This document shows, piece by piece, positions 29,448-37,708 of a stretch of DNA of 64,000 nt. Position 1 is the first letter of the stretch. Every line of letters starts with the position of its first letter. Made by a program: the position numbers and the translations under genes. The stretch is from Streptomyces dangxiongensis (GTDB lineage: Bacteria; Actinomycetota; Actinomycetes; Streptomycetales; Streptomycetaceae): NCBI RefSeq assembly GCF_003675325.1, contig NZ_CP033073.1, positions 1-64,000 on the forward strand, given 5' to 3'. Under the pieces are notes generated by a model. It searched no databases. It worked only from the letters and a program-made list of their open reading frames with translations, and had not been told where the DNA came from.

Positions 29448-31007
29448 TCAGGCGCGGTGGCCGGTGCGGGCGGCGGCCCGCTGGTCGACGGCCTTCTGCA
29501 GGAGCTGCCGGTCGAGCTTGCCCGAGGGGGTGAGCGGCAGGCCGCCGACGACCTCGAAGCGGTGCGGAACCATGTACGTGGTGAGCCGGGTGGCGGCGTG
29601 CGCGCGCAGCCCGGCCGGGTCGAGCCTGGTACCGGGGCGGGCGGGGACGAGCAGCGCGAGGAGCCGGCGGGTGTCGGTGTCGGTGCCCTCCACCACGACG
29701 GCCGCCTCCCGGACCTCGGGGTGGGCGCGCAGCACGCTCTCGATCTCGCCGAGCTCGATCCGGAAGCCGCGCAGCTTCACCTGCTGATCGTTGCGACCCA
29801 GATACTCCATCTCGCCGTCCGGCAGCAGCCGGGCCAGGTCGCCCGAGCGGTAGCCGGTCTCCTCCGCCGGGTCTCCGGCGGCGGCGGTGAAGCGGGCGGC
29901 GGTCAGCTCGGGACGGTTCAGATAGCCGTGTGCCACCCCTGCCCCGTACACCCAGATCTCGCCCGGCTCGCCCTCGGGGACCAGCTTGCCGTCGTCGTCA
30001 CGCAGGTCGATGCGGAGGTGGGGCAGGGCGGTGCCGATCGTGGCCGGCCCCGTGCCCGCGAGTTCCTCCGGGGTGAACTCCTTGAAGGTGGCGTGCACGG
30101 TGGTCTCGGTGATCCCGTACATGTTGACCATCCGGGGCGGCGCCCCGAGTCCGCGGACGAAGGCGCGGACGACGTCGATCTGTGCTGCCTCGCCGCCGAA
30201 GACGACGTACAGCAGGGGCAGTTCGGGGGCGCCCGCGTCGGCGTGGGCGTGCACCAGGTGCTGGAAGACGGAGGGCACCATGTTGAGGACGGTGACGGCC
30301 TCGTCCTGGAGGAACCTGAGGAGGCGGGCGGGCTCCTGGGCGGCCTCCTGGTCCACGATGACCACGGTCGCGGCACCGGCCCACGCCCCCCACATCTCCC
30401 ACACGGACAGGTCGAAGCTGGTGGAGTGGAAGAGGGACCAGCGGTCGTCCGGGCCGAATGCGAACAGCGGCAGGGCGCCCCTGATCAGGGACAGGACGTT
30501 GCCGTGGGTGACGACGCAGCCCTTCGGCAGGCCGGTGGAGCCGGAGGTGTAGATGACGTACGCGGCGTCCTCCGGCCCGGGGGCCGCCTCGTCCTCGTCG
30601 GCGGGGGCGCGTTCGCCGAGGCCGACCGCGGTCAGGTCCCGGGCCACCTGCTCGGGCAGCGCGGACGCGTCGCCGACGACCAGACCGACCGCGGCGTCCC
30701 GCACCATGTGCAGCAGCCGCTCCGTCGGATAGGCGGGGTCGAGCGGCACATAGGTGCCGCCGGCCTTGAGGACGGCGAGGACGCCGACCGGGAAGGCGGC
30801 GGTCCGCTCGTTGACGATGCCGACCAGATCGCCGGGGGCGACGCCCCGCTGCCGCAGGACCCGGGCCAGCCCGTCCGACTCACGGTCCAGCTCGGCGTAG
30901 GTCAGCCGGCGCTCGCCCTGCGCGACGGCGGTCCGGCCGGGGTGGAGCCGGGCCACCTCCCGGAAGAGTCCGGGCAGCGAGGAGGGCGCCGATATCGGGA
31001 CGGACAC
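29448..31007 (-). CDS. Free-standing NRPS adenylation domain
   Basis: A 519-residue amino acid adenylating enzyme with no carrier or condensation domain. Motifs are YVIYTSGSTGLPKG, FDLSVWE, NMYGITETT, YRSGDLARL and the final Lys in LTPSGKLD. Hand-read specificity residues are DLWNVGMVH-K, close to the threonine code DFWNIGMVH-K, so it may load Thr or a beta-hydroxy amino acid. The GTG start has AGGAG seven bases upstream, 78 bases after the FAAL-NRPS gene. That neighbour ends in a PCP preceded by a useless A-domain relic, so this protein most likely charges that PCP in trans. Confidence 0.9.
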   Translation of the reverse strand: MSVPISAPSSLPGLFREVARLHPGRTAVAQGERRLTYAELDRESDGLARVLRQRGVAPGDLVGIVNERTAAFPVGVLAVLKAGGTYVPLDPAYPTERLLHMVRDAAVGLVVGDASALPEQVARDLTAVGLGERAPADEDEAAPGPEDAAYVIYTSGSTGLPKGCVVTHGNVLSLIRGALPLFAFGPDDRWSLFHSTSFDLSVWEMWGAWAGAATVVIVDQEAAQEPARLLRFLQDEAVTVLNMVPSVFQHLVHAHADAGAPELPLLYVVFGGEAAQIDVVRAFVRGLGAPPRMVNMYGITETTVHATFKEFTPEELAGTGPATIGTALPHLRIDLRDDDGKLVPEGEPGEIWVYGAGVAHGYLNRPELTAARFTAAAGDPAEETGYRSGDLARLLPDGEMEYLGRNDQQVKLRGFRIELGEIESVLRAHPEVREAAVVVEGTDTDTRRLLALLVPARPGTRLDPAGLRAHAATRLTTYMVPHRFEVVGGLPLTPSGKLDRQLLQKAVDQRAAARTGHRA

Positions 31008-31084
31008 GATGGTGCTCCTTACAGGTGCGTGGCAGCGGTACGGGACGAGCGGGGGCGGTATGAGCGGGGTGCCGCCCCCGCCGC

Positions 31085-34000
31085 TCAGCGCAGCAGGTCG
31101 GCGATCTCTTCGTCGGAGAGCTGCTCCAGCTCGTCGAGTGCGGTCTCCAGGAAGGCGTCCTCGTCGGTGGCCGTGTCGGTGTCCACGCCGGCCTCCGCAC
31201 CGGCGTCCTCGCGCAGCCGGGCGGCGAGCTTCTCGACCGTCAGCCCGGTCCGCAGCAGCTCGCCGAGAGGTACCTCCGTGCCGAACGCGGACTGGATGCG
31301 GACCGCGATCCGGGCGGCCTGCAGGGAGTGGCCGCCCAGCTCGAAGAAGTCGTCGGTGACGGACACCTCGGGCAGGCCCATGACCTCGCACCACAGGGCG
31401 GCGAGGCGGCGTTCCGTCTCGTCGCGCGGGGCGACGAACTCCCGGTCCTCGCCGAAGGCGTCGAGGACCTCCAGGACGAAGCCCTCCCCCGCGCCGTCCG
31501 GGACCGTCCCGGCGGCGGCCCCGGTCCGGGCGTCGGACCAGTCGAGGACGGCAGGGAGGGACCGCTCGGGCAACCATGCCGAGAGGAAGGCACGCAGCTC
31601 ACCAGGGTCGGGCCGGTCCCCGCCCGCGGGTTCGAGGAGGGCGGTCAGCCGCGGGCCGCCGTCGGTCAGGATCTCGACGGAGGCCGAGGCGACCGCCGGA
31701 TGGGCCGCCAGAAGGGCGGCGACATGGCCGGGAAGGACCCGGTGGCCGCCGATCTCGGTCGCTTCCCCGGTCGGCCCCAGCTCCGTGACCGAGCCGTCGG
31801 CGGTGCGCCGCGCGAGCGTCCCCGTGGGGTGGGCGTCGGGGCCGGCCGTCCACAGCTCGCCGGGGACTCCGGCGGGCACGGGGCGACCGGAGGCGTCGGC
31901 GACGAACCGCCCGTGCTCCGCGCCTGCCGCACGGGCCCGTTCCTCGGCGGCGGGGGACAGCAGCGGCAGCCGGGACAGGGGCGTGTCGGGCGCGTCCGGT
32001 ACGGCGTCGACGAGGGCCGCGAAGGCGTCGAGGAGGTCCCGTACGGTCCGCTCGGCGAACAGGTCGGCGGCGTACAGGGCATGTCCGGCGAGGCTGCCGT
32101 CCGGCCGCTCGGTGAGGTGGAGGCTCAGCTCGAACTGGGCACCCGGGGAAGGCAGTTCGAAAGGTTCTGCGCTGACTCCATGGGCTTCCCAGGGCTCCAG
32201 CGGCAGGTTCTGGAGCGCGAGGCACACCCGGACGAGGGGGGCGCGCGGACCGGCCGGGGCGGTGTCGCCGGCCAGTTCCACGATCCGCTCCAGGGGCACG
32301 TCCTGGTGCGGGTGGGCGGCGAGGCAGGCGGCGCGGGCACGGGCGATGAGCTCCGCGAAACCGGGGTCGCCGGCCGCGTCGACGCGCAGCGGCAGGGTGT
32401 TGACGAAGAGCCCCACCCGGTCGGCGGTGCCGGGCCTGTGGCGGCGGGCCGCGGGAGTGCCGATGACGAGGTCCCGTTGGTCGGTCCACCGGGCGAGCAC
32501 GGCGGTCAGGCCCGCGAGCAGCACCATGTAGGGCGTGGCCCGGTGCGCGGCGGCCAGGTTCCGCAGCCGCGCCACGGCGGCGGGGGCGAGGGCGAAGGGC
32601 AGCGCGGCGCCGTTCCACAGGTGCCTGGGGAGCGGCAGATCGGCGGGGAGCGTGACGGCGCCCGCACCGGCCAGCTCCCGTGCCCAGTACGCCTCGGCGG
32701 CCGGGTCCGGATCCGGCCCGGCGGGCAGCGGGCCGGCCGTCGCCGGTCCGGGGGTGTCCGGGTCGAGGTACAGCTCGCCCAGTTCGCGCTGGAGGACGCC
32801 GAGCGACCAGCCGTCCACGGCGATGTGGTGGACGGCCATGCCGAGGTACCAGTCATCCGGTCCCGCGTGGACGAGGACCGCGCGCAGCAGAGGCCCTTCG
32901 GCCAGGTCGAAGGGTTCCCGGCCGAGCTCCTCGACGGCCCGCACGGCGCGGCGTCCACGCTCTTCGAAACCGGAGGCGTCGGTGACGTCGAGGAGCGGGA
33001 GCGGCAACGCCGCCGGAGGCCGTACGGTGGCGCGCGGTACGCCGTCGGGGCCGGGCGCGAAACCGGTGCGGAGCGCCTCGTGGCGGTCGGCGAGCGCGGT
33101 CAGGGCGGACCTCAGACGGTCCGGGTCGACCGGTCCGCTCATCCGTACCCCGCCGACGATGTGGTAGGCGCCGCCCGCTCCCATACGGTCGAGGAGCCAC
33201 ATCCACTCCTGGCCGCGGGTGACGGCCGCCGGGCCGTCGGCGGACCGTGCCCCGGAGGAGTCCGCGGCCGGGGTCGGCGCAGGGGGCGGTGTCGGTGCCG
33301 GGGTGGCCTCGGTGGTGCCGGGCCCTCCCGCGGCCAGGGCGGCGGTCGTCCTGGGGGTGGCCTCGTCCAGCAGGTCGGTGAGCGGCACCGTGACGCCGTG
33401 AGCGGTGTGAAGCGTCTCTGCGAGCCGGACCGCGCGCAACGAGTCCAGGCCGAGCGCGACCAGCGGGACGTCAGGGGACAGCCGGCCGGCCGGGAGGTCG
33501 AGTGCGGCGGCGATCGAGGCCACGGCGGCGGGATCGCCCCACTCCTCCTCGGCGGCGGGGGCGGCCGGTCCGGTGCTCCGGCCGCCGCGGGCGACCGGAG
33601 CCAGGGCGTCGGTGAGCCAGAGCTCGCGGGTGGCGCCGCGCCGGATCTTGCCACTGGTGGTGCGGGGGACGGCGCCGGGGCGGACGAGGACGACCTCGTG
33701 CGGGGTCACGCCGTGGGCGGTGCCGACGGCGAGGGCCACGGCCGCCAGGACCTCCTGGGTCCGGTCGGCGTCGAAGCCCCGGACGACCTCGTGGACCAGG
33801 ACGACGTGCTCCTCACCGGCGCGCTCCACGGAGAAGGCGGCGGACCGGGTCGGCCGGATCAGCGGGTGAGCGGCCTCGGCTGTGGCCTCCAGGTCCTGCG
33901 GATAGTGGTTGCGGCCCCGGACGATCATCAGGTCCTTGACCCGGCCGGTGACGAAGAGCTCACCGTCGTGGAGGAAGCCGAGGTCGCCGGTGCGCAGGAA

Positions 34001-35320
34001 CTCCCGGCCGGGGTGGGTGTCGAGGCGGGCCCGGAAGGTCTGCTCGGTCTGCTCGGGCTGCCGCCAGTACCCGGCGGTGACGGTGGGGCCGGAGACCCAG
34101 AGCTCGCCCACCCGGCCGGGCGGGCAGGGCGCGCCGACGGCGGTGTCGACCACGACCACGAGGTCCTCGCTCTGCGGGGTCCCGCAGCCGGTGAGCCGGA
34201 CGGTGGAACGCGCGACCGTGGAGCCCCCGAAGTCTCCGGGGGTCTCCCGTGCCTCACCCGATTGAAGGGCGTCGCGGTCGAGTTCGAGGACGCGGGGCGT
34301 TCCGCGGGAGGGCGTTCCGCCGGTGACGAAGAGGGTGGTCTCCGCCATGCCGTAGCAGGGGTGGAAGGCGGAGGGCCGAAAGCCGCTCGGGGCGAATGCC
34401 CCGGCGAAGGTCTCCAGGGTGGCGGGCCGCACCGGCTCCGCGCCGGACAGGGCGTGCTGCCAGGCCGAGAGGTCAAGGAGGGCCCGTTCCTCCTCGGTGC
34501 TGCGCCGCACGCATTCGAGGTAGGCGAAGTCGGGAGCGGCGGAGACGGTGGCGCGGTGCCGGCTCATCGCCTCCAGCCAGCGCAGCGGCCGGCGCAGAAA
34601 AGCCATGGGGGCCATGAGGGTGCAGGGGAAGCCCGCGTACAGCGGCTGGAGGATGCCGCCGATCAGGCCCATGTCATGGTAGGGCGGCAGCCAGCTGACG
34701 CCCTCGGATCCCTCGTGGGTGCCCAGGGCGCGACTGATGGCCGCGGAGTTGTGCACGAGGTTGTCGTGCCGGACCATCACGCCTTTGGGGGTGCCGGTCG
34801 AGCCGGAGGTGTACTGGAGGAAGGCCAGGTCCTCGGGGGCTGGACCGTCCCAGTCGGCCTCGGCGGGGGCCCGCGGGGCCTCCTCGACGGCGAGCCAGTC
34901 GAGGGAGCCGTCGGCGAAGGCGGGGTACTGGGCGCGCAGCGAGGCGAGCCCGGCCCCGTCACCGAGGACGAGCGTGGCGCCCGCGTCCCGGGCGGTCGTC
35001 AGGACGCCGTCCGCGCCATGCTTCCCGGCGGGCAGGTACTGCGGGACGGCGACGGCCCCCGCGTACAGGCAGCCGAGGAAGCCGGTCACATAGTCGGCGC
35101 CGGGCGGGAAGAGGAGCAGAACGCGTTCCCCGCGCATGCCCCGGTCGAGCAGGGCGGTGGCCACCGCCCGGGCGCGCCGGTCGAGCTCGGCGTAGTCGAC
35201 GGAGCTTTCCTCCTCGCCGTCCTCCAGGAACCTCAGCGCGGTGCGGTGCGGAGTGCTCCGCGCACGGTCCCGGAGGACGTCGACGAGGGTCCGGCCGGTG
35301 GGGTCGGTCTGTGTCTGCAC
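31085..35320 (-). CDS. FAAL-ACP-C-(A relic)-PCP lipopeptide starter synthetase
   Basis: A 1,411-residue starter protein. Residues 1-590 are a fatty acyl-AMP ligase (FLQYTSGSTGTPKGV, WLPPYHDMGLIGG, CYGMAETTLFVTGG and a FAAL-specific insertion). A carrier domain follows (LVALGLDSLRAVRL). The condensation domain has HHIAVDGWS. Next come about 120 residues resembling only the C-terminal subdomain of an A domain (VPGELWTAG, TEIGGHRVLPGHV) with no ATP-binding core. A PCP (DDFFELGGHSLQAARI) and an acidic tail end the protein. GTG at 35320 is chosen over a longer Pro/Arg-rich extension. The product should begin with a fatty acid on an amino acid supplied by the free A domain. Confidence 0.92.
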   Translation of the reverse strand: MQTQTDPTGRTLVDVLRDRARSTPHRTALRFLEDGEEESSVDYAELDRRARAVATALLDRGMRGERVLLLFPPGADYVTGFLGCLYAGAVAVPQYLPAGKHGADGVLTTARDAGATLVLGDGAGLASLRAQYPAFADGSLDWLAVEEAPRAPAEADWDGPAPEDLAFLQYTSGSTGTPKGVMVRHDNLVHNSAAISRALGTHEGSEGVSWLPPYHDMGLIGGILQPLYAGFPCTLMAPMAFLRRPLRWLEAMSRHRATVSAAPDFAYLECVRRSTEEERALLDLSAWQHALSGAEPVRPATLETFAGAFAPSGFRPSAFHPCYGMAETTLFVTGGTPSRGTPRVLELDRDALQSGEARETPGDFGGSTVARSTVRLTGCGTPQSEDLVVVVDTAVGAPCPPGRVGELWVSGPTVTAGYWRQPEQTEQTFRARLDTHPGREFLRTGDLGFLHDGELFVTGRVKDLMIVRGRNHYPQDLEATAEAAHPLIRPTRSAAFSVERAGEEHVVLVHEVVRGFDADRTQEVLAAVALAVGTAHGVTPHEVVLVRPGAVPRTTSGKIRRGATRELWLTDALAPVARGGRSTGPAAPAAEEEWGDPAAVASIAAALDLPAGRLSPDVPLVALGLDSLRAVRLAETLHTAHGVTVPLTDLLDEATPRTTAALAAGGPGTTEATPAPTPPPAPTPAADSSGARSADGPAAVTRGQEWMWLLDRMGAGGAYHIVGGVRMSGPVDPDRLRSALTALADRHEALRTGFAPGPDGVPRATVRPPAALPLPLLDVTDASGFEERGRRAVRAVEELGREPFDLAEGPLLRAVLVHAGPDDWYLGMAVHHIAVDGWSLGVLQRELGELYLDPDTPGPATAGPLPAGPDPDPAAEAYWARELAGAGAVTLPADLPLPRHLWNGAALPFALAPAAVARLRNLAAAHRATPYMVLLAGLTAVLARWTDQRDLVIGTPAARRHRPGTADRVGLFVNTLPLRVDAAGDPGFAELIARARAACLAAHPHQDVPLERIVELAGDTAPAGPRAPLVRVCLALQNLPLEPWEAHGVSAEPFELPSPGAQFELSLHLTERPDGSLAGHALYAADLFAERTVRDLLDAFAALVDAVPDAPDTPLSRLPLLSPAAEERARAAGAEHGRFVADASGRPVPAGVPGELWTAGPDAHPTGTLARRTADGSVTELGPTGEATEIGGHRVLPGHVAALLAAHPAVASASVEILTDGGPRLTALLEPAGGDRPDPGELRAFLSAWLPERSLPAVLDWSDARTGAAAGTVPDGAGEGFVLEVLDAFGEDREFVAPRDETERRLAALWCEVMGLPEVSVTDDFFELGGHSLQAARIAVRIQSAFGTEVPLGELLRTGLTVEKLAARLREDAGAEAGVDTDTATDEDAFLETALDELEQLSDEEIADLLR

Positions 35321-35605
35321 GGTCTCACTTCCAAAGGGGCCGGTCCGGGGCCGGGCACCGACGGGGCGGGAAACTTCGAGCCGGGCGGGTGGACCCGGAG
35401 GGGCCGGCGGGTGCCGCCGGGGCGGGGTACGGCCGCCTCGGCGAACGGCTCGGGGGACACCTCCGCGAACAGCGGAAGCTCGGGCAGCGGGCACAACAGC
35501 TCCTGTCCCGGGTGGGACGTCCACCCTGACTCGCCCTGTTGCATGGCGCGGTCGGGGAGCGCCCGGGTGCCCGCGGAGCCGGAGCCGGAGGCGGGCCCGG
35601 GGTGG

Positions 35606-36352
35606 TCATCCGAGGGTTCCGACGGTCCGGAGCGGGTCCGCGCCCGGGGCCGTAACGGCGGCGGGCCGGGCGCAGGCCGCGACGAAGGCGGCGAAGAGCT
35701 CGTCGTCGCCCGAGACCTCGGGGTGCCACTGCACGCCGAGGACGAACCGCTTGGCGGGGTCCTCGGCGGCCTCGACGACGCCGTCGTCGCTGCGGCCGGT
35801 GACGGTCAGCAGGCCCGGGTCGGCGACGGCCTGGTGGTGATGGGAGTTGGTGACGGCCCGCGGTCCGTACACGGCGGCGGCCCGGCTGCGCTCGGTGAAG
35901 CGGACCTCGTGGCGTCCGAACTCGCCCTCGCGCGGGCAGTGACCGGTGTGCCCGACGACATCGGGCAGGTGCTGATGGAGCGTGCCCCCGTGGACGAGGG
36001 CGAGGAGCTGCAGGCCGCGGCAGACGCCGAGGACCGGCAGGTCCAGGTCGAGCGCGGTGCGCAGCAGCAGGAGTTCACCGTGGTCCCGGTCGGGGCGGGG
36101 GGTGTCGGAGGCGGGGTGCGGTTCCTGCCCGTAGTGGGCGGGGTCGATGTCCGCGCCGCCGGTCAGGAGCAGTCCGTCGAGGCGGTGCAGGACGTCGGCG
36201 TCGAGGTCGTCCGGCGGCAGGACCACCGGGCGGCCACCGTTGTCGGCGATCCCGCGCACATAGGACTGCTGGACGACGGTGGCGTCGGTGTCCCAGATGT
36301 TCCAGCGGGCCCGGTCCCGGTAGGCGGCGATGCCGATGACGGGGCGGCTCAT
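35606..36352 (-). CDS. Class I glutamine amidotransferase-like gamma-glutamyl hydrolase (peptidase C26)
   Basis: A 248-residue PuuD-like enzyme. The nucleophile Cys is in VLGVCRGLQLL, and the His and Glu in VQWHPEVSGDD; LLLTGGADIDP is the oxyanion-side motif. PuuD and relatives cleave a gamma-glutamyl-amine bond, removing a glutamyl group put on by a glutamine-synthetase-like ligase. Such a ligase lies at 53436-54800 in the same cluster. It is the last gene of the operon with SHMT-like, HypF, HypE and isochorismatase-like proteins. Role in unmasking an amine is inferred. Confidence 0.9.
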   Translation of the reverse strand: MSRPVIGIAAYRDRARWNIWDTDATVVQQSYVRGIADNGGRPVVLPPDDLDADVLHRLDGLLLTGGADIDPAHYGQEPHPASDTPRPDRDHGELLLLRTALDLDLPVLGVCRGLQLLALVHGGTLHQHLPDVVGHTGHCPREGEFGRHEVRFTERSRAAAVYGPRAVTNSHHHQAVADPGLLTVTGRSDDGVVEAAEDPAKRFVLGVQWHPEVSGDDELFAAFVAACARPAAVTAPGADPLRTVGTLG

Positions 36353-36383
36353 GGGGGTGCTCCCAGGGGTCGTCGTGGGTGGG

Positions 36384-37697
36384 TCAGGACGCGTGGGCGC
36401 CCAGGGCGCGACCGGCCAGGGCGAGGGAACGATCGAGGAGGGCCGCGGCCTCGGGCAGCGCGGCACCGAGCGGGGTGCGGGCCCCCCGCAGGGCGGCGAC
36501 CCGGTCGGCGAGGCCGGCGGCGGGCCGTTCGTCGCGGACGGCGGCGGCGAAGACGTCGGCGAGCTCCGGCAGGTCCTCCTCGGTGAGGCCCTGGTACGCG
36601 GCTTCATTGAGGCCGATGCGCATGCCCTGGCCGGTGAAGCCGGGCAGCCCGGCCATGAAGTTGACCTTGAGTCCGGCGGCGTAGAGCCGATCGCTGGCGA
36701 GGCCGGGGGCGATGCCGTCCCGCTCGGTGTCGAGCCAGAGCTGGTGTCCGGCGGTGTAGCCGCGGTCGGCGGCGCAGACGGTGAGGCCGCGCCCGGCGAG
36801 GAGTCCGGCGAAGGAACGGGTGTGCCCGACGACGGCCCGCGCGTAGGCGGGGCCGAACTCCTGGAACTCCAGGAGGGCCATGCCGAGGCTGAGGGTGGCG
36901 CCGAAGTGGTGGCTGCTGACCAGGTAGTCCTGGGTCTCCCGGATGCGCTTTTCGATGTCGGCGTCGCGGGTGAGGATCAGCGCCTTCTGCGGGCCGGGGA
37001 AGGTTTTGTGGGTGGAGCCGCCGAAACTGTCGGCGCCCGCGTCCAGGGGGTTGGGGAAGACTCCGGCGAGGACGAGGCCCATCCAGTGGCTGGCGTCGAC
37101 GTGTACGAGGGTCTCGGGGGACGCCTCGCGGACGACGCGGACCAGGGCGGCCACGTCGATGGGGAAGAGGCAGTGGGACTGGTCGACGTAGACGAGTGCG
37201 GGCCGCACCCGGCGTAGCAGCTCGGCGGCGTGGTCGAGGTCGAGCGAGTGCGGGTCGGGGCCGCGGAGGAACTCGACCCGCTGGCCGAGCCGCTGGGCGA
37301 CGCTGGGGGTGGCGTAGTGGCCGCCGTTACCGGGGCCGACGGTGACGACGGTGGAGCCGGGGTCGCCGCCGAGGGTGGCCAGGGCGAGGGTCATCGCGTT
37401 GAGGCCGCTGAGCGGGCGCACGGACACGTAGTCGGCCCTGCCGAGGCGTTCCAGGAGCGGGATGGCGACGTCGGTCTCGATGTCGCGCAGGCTCTGGGCG
37501 CCGCGGAAGTGCCAGCGGTCGGGGTCGTCGGTCTCGTTGAAGAAGTAGCGGTGGTACGGGTCCAGGAGCATGGGCAGCTTGGCCAGTCCGGACATGGCGT
37601 TCTCGGACGGCACGAGGCTCAGCGTCCGTGCGGCCGTCTCCTCGTGCTCCGCGAGTAGCTGGACAACGTCGCTGAGGGTGATCTTAGCTGGGGCCAT
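36384..37697 (-). CDS. SHMT-like PLP enzyme (aldolase/transaldolase type)
   Basis: A 437-residue fold-type I PLP enzyme of the serine hydroxymethyltransferase family. The Schiff-base lysine is in FGGSTHKTFPGPQ, the cofactor Asp region is LVHVDASHWMG and the N-terminal substrate Glu region is LSLVPSENAMS. It is compatible with aldol addition of glycine to an aldehyde, or with transaldolase chemistry like that of fluorothreonine and related enzymes. The ATG has AAAGGAACGCCG before it and lies 11 bases after hypF. The position between HypF and the C26 hydrolase argues for a precursor role, probably making an unusual beta-hydroxy amino acid, rather than housekeeping one-carbon metabolism. Confidence 0.85.
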   Translation of the reverse strand: MAPAKITLSDVVQLLAEHEETAARTLSLVPSENAMSGLAKLPMLLDPYHRYFFNETDDPDRWHFRGAQSLRDIETDVAIPLLERLGRADYVSVRPLSGLNAMTLALATLGGDPGSTVVTVGPGNGGHYATPSVAQRLGQRVEFLRGPDPHSLDLDHAAELLRRVRPALVYVDQSHCLFPIDVAALVRVVREASPETLVHVDASHWMGLVLAGVFPNPLDAGADSFGGSTHKTFPGPQKALILTRDADIEKRIRETQDYLVSSHHFGATLSLGMALLEFQEFGPAYARAVVGHTRSFAGLLAGRGLTVCAADRGYTAGHQLWLDTERDGIAPGLASDRLYAAGLKVNFMAGLPGFTGQGMRIGLNEAAYQGLTEEDLPELADVFAAAVRDERPAAGLADRVAALRGARTPLGAALPEAAALLDRSLALAGRALGAHAS

Positions 37698-37708
37698 CGG
37701 CGTTCCTT

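Noticed and set aside
29457..32531. A 1,024-codon plus-strand open frame opposite the free A domain
   Set aside because: Same shadow effect; no motif, no ribosome site, and the minus strand encodes a complete A domain.
35513..35530. Possible seventh copy of the cluster palindrome, GTCAGGGTGGACGTCCCA on the minus strand, upstream of the FAAL-NRPS gene
   Set aside because: Only the left half fits the pattern and the spacing to the CCC half is wrong; too weak to list.
31328..36586. A 1,752-codon open frame on the plus strand opposite the FAAL-NRPS and C26 genes
   Set aside because: It is a shadow of strongly coding minus-strand genes in very GC-rich DNA; its product is Gly/Val/Arg-rich with no domain motifs.
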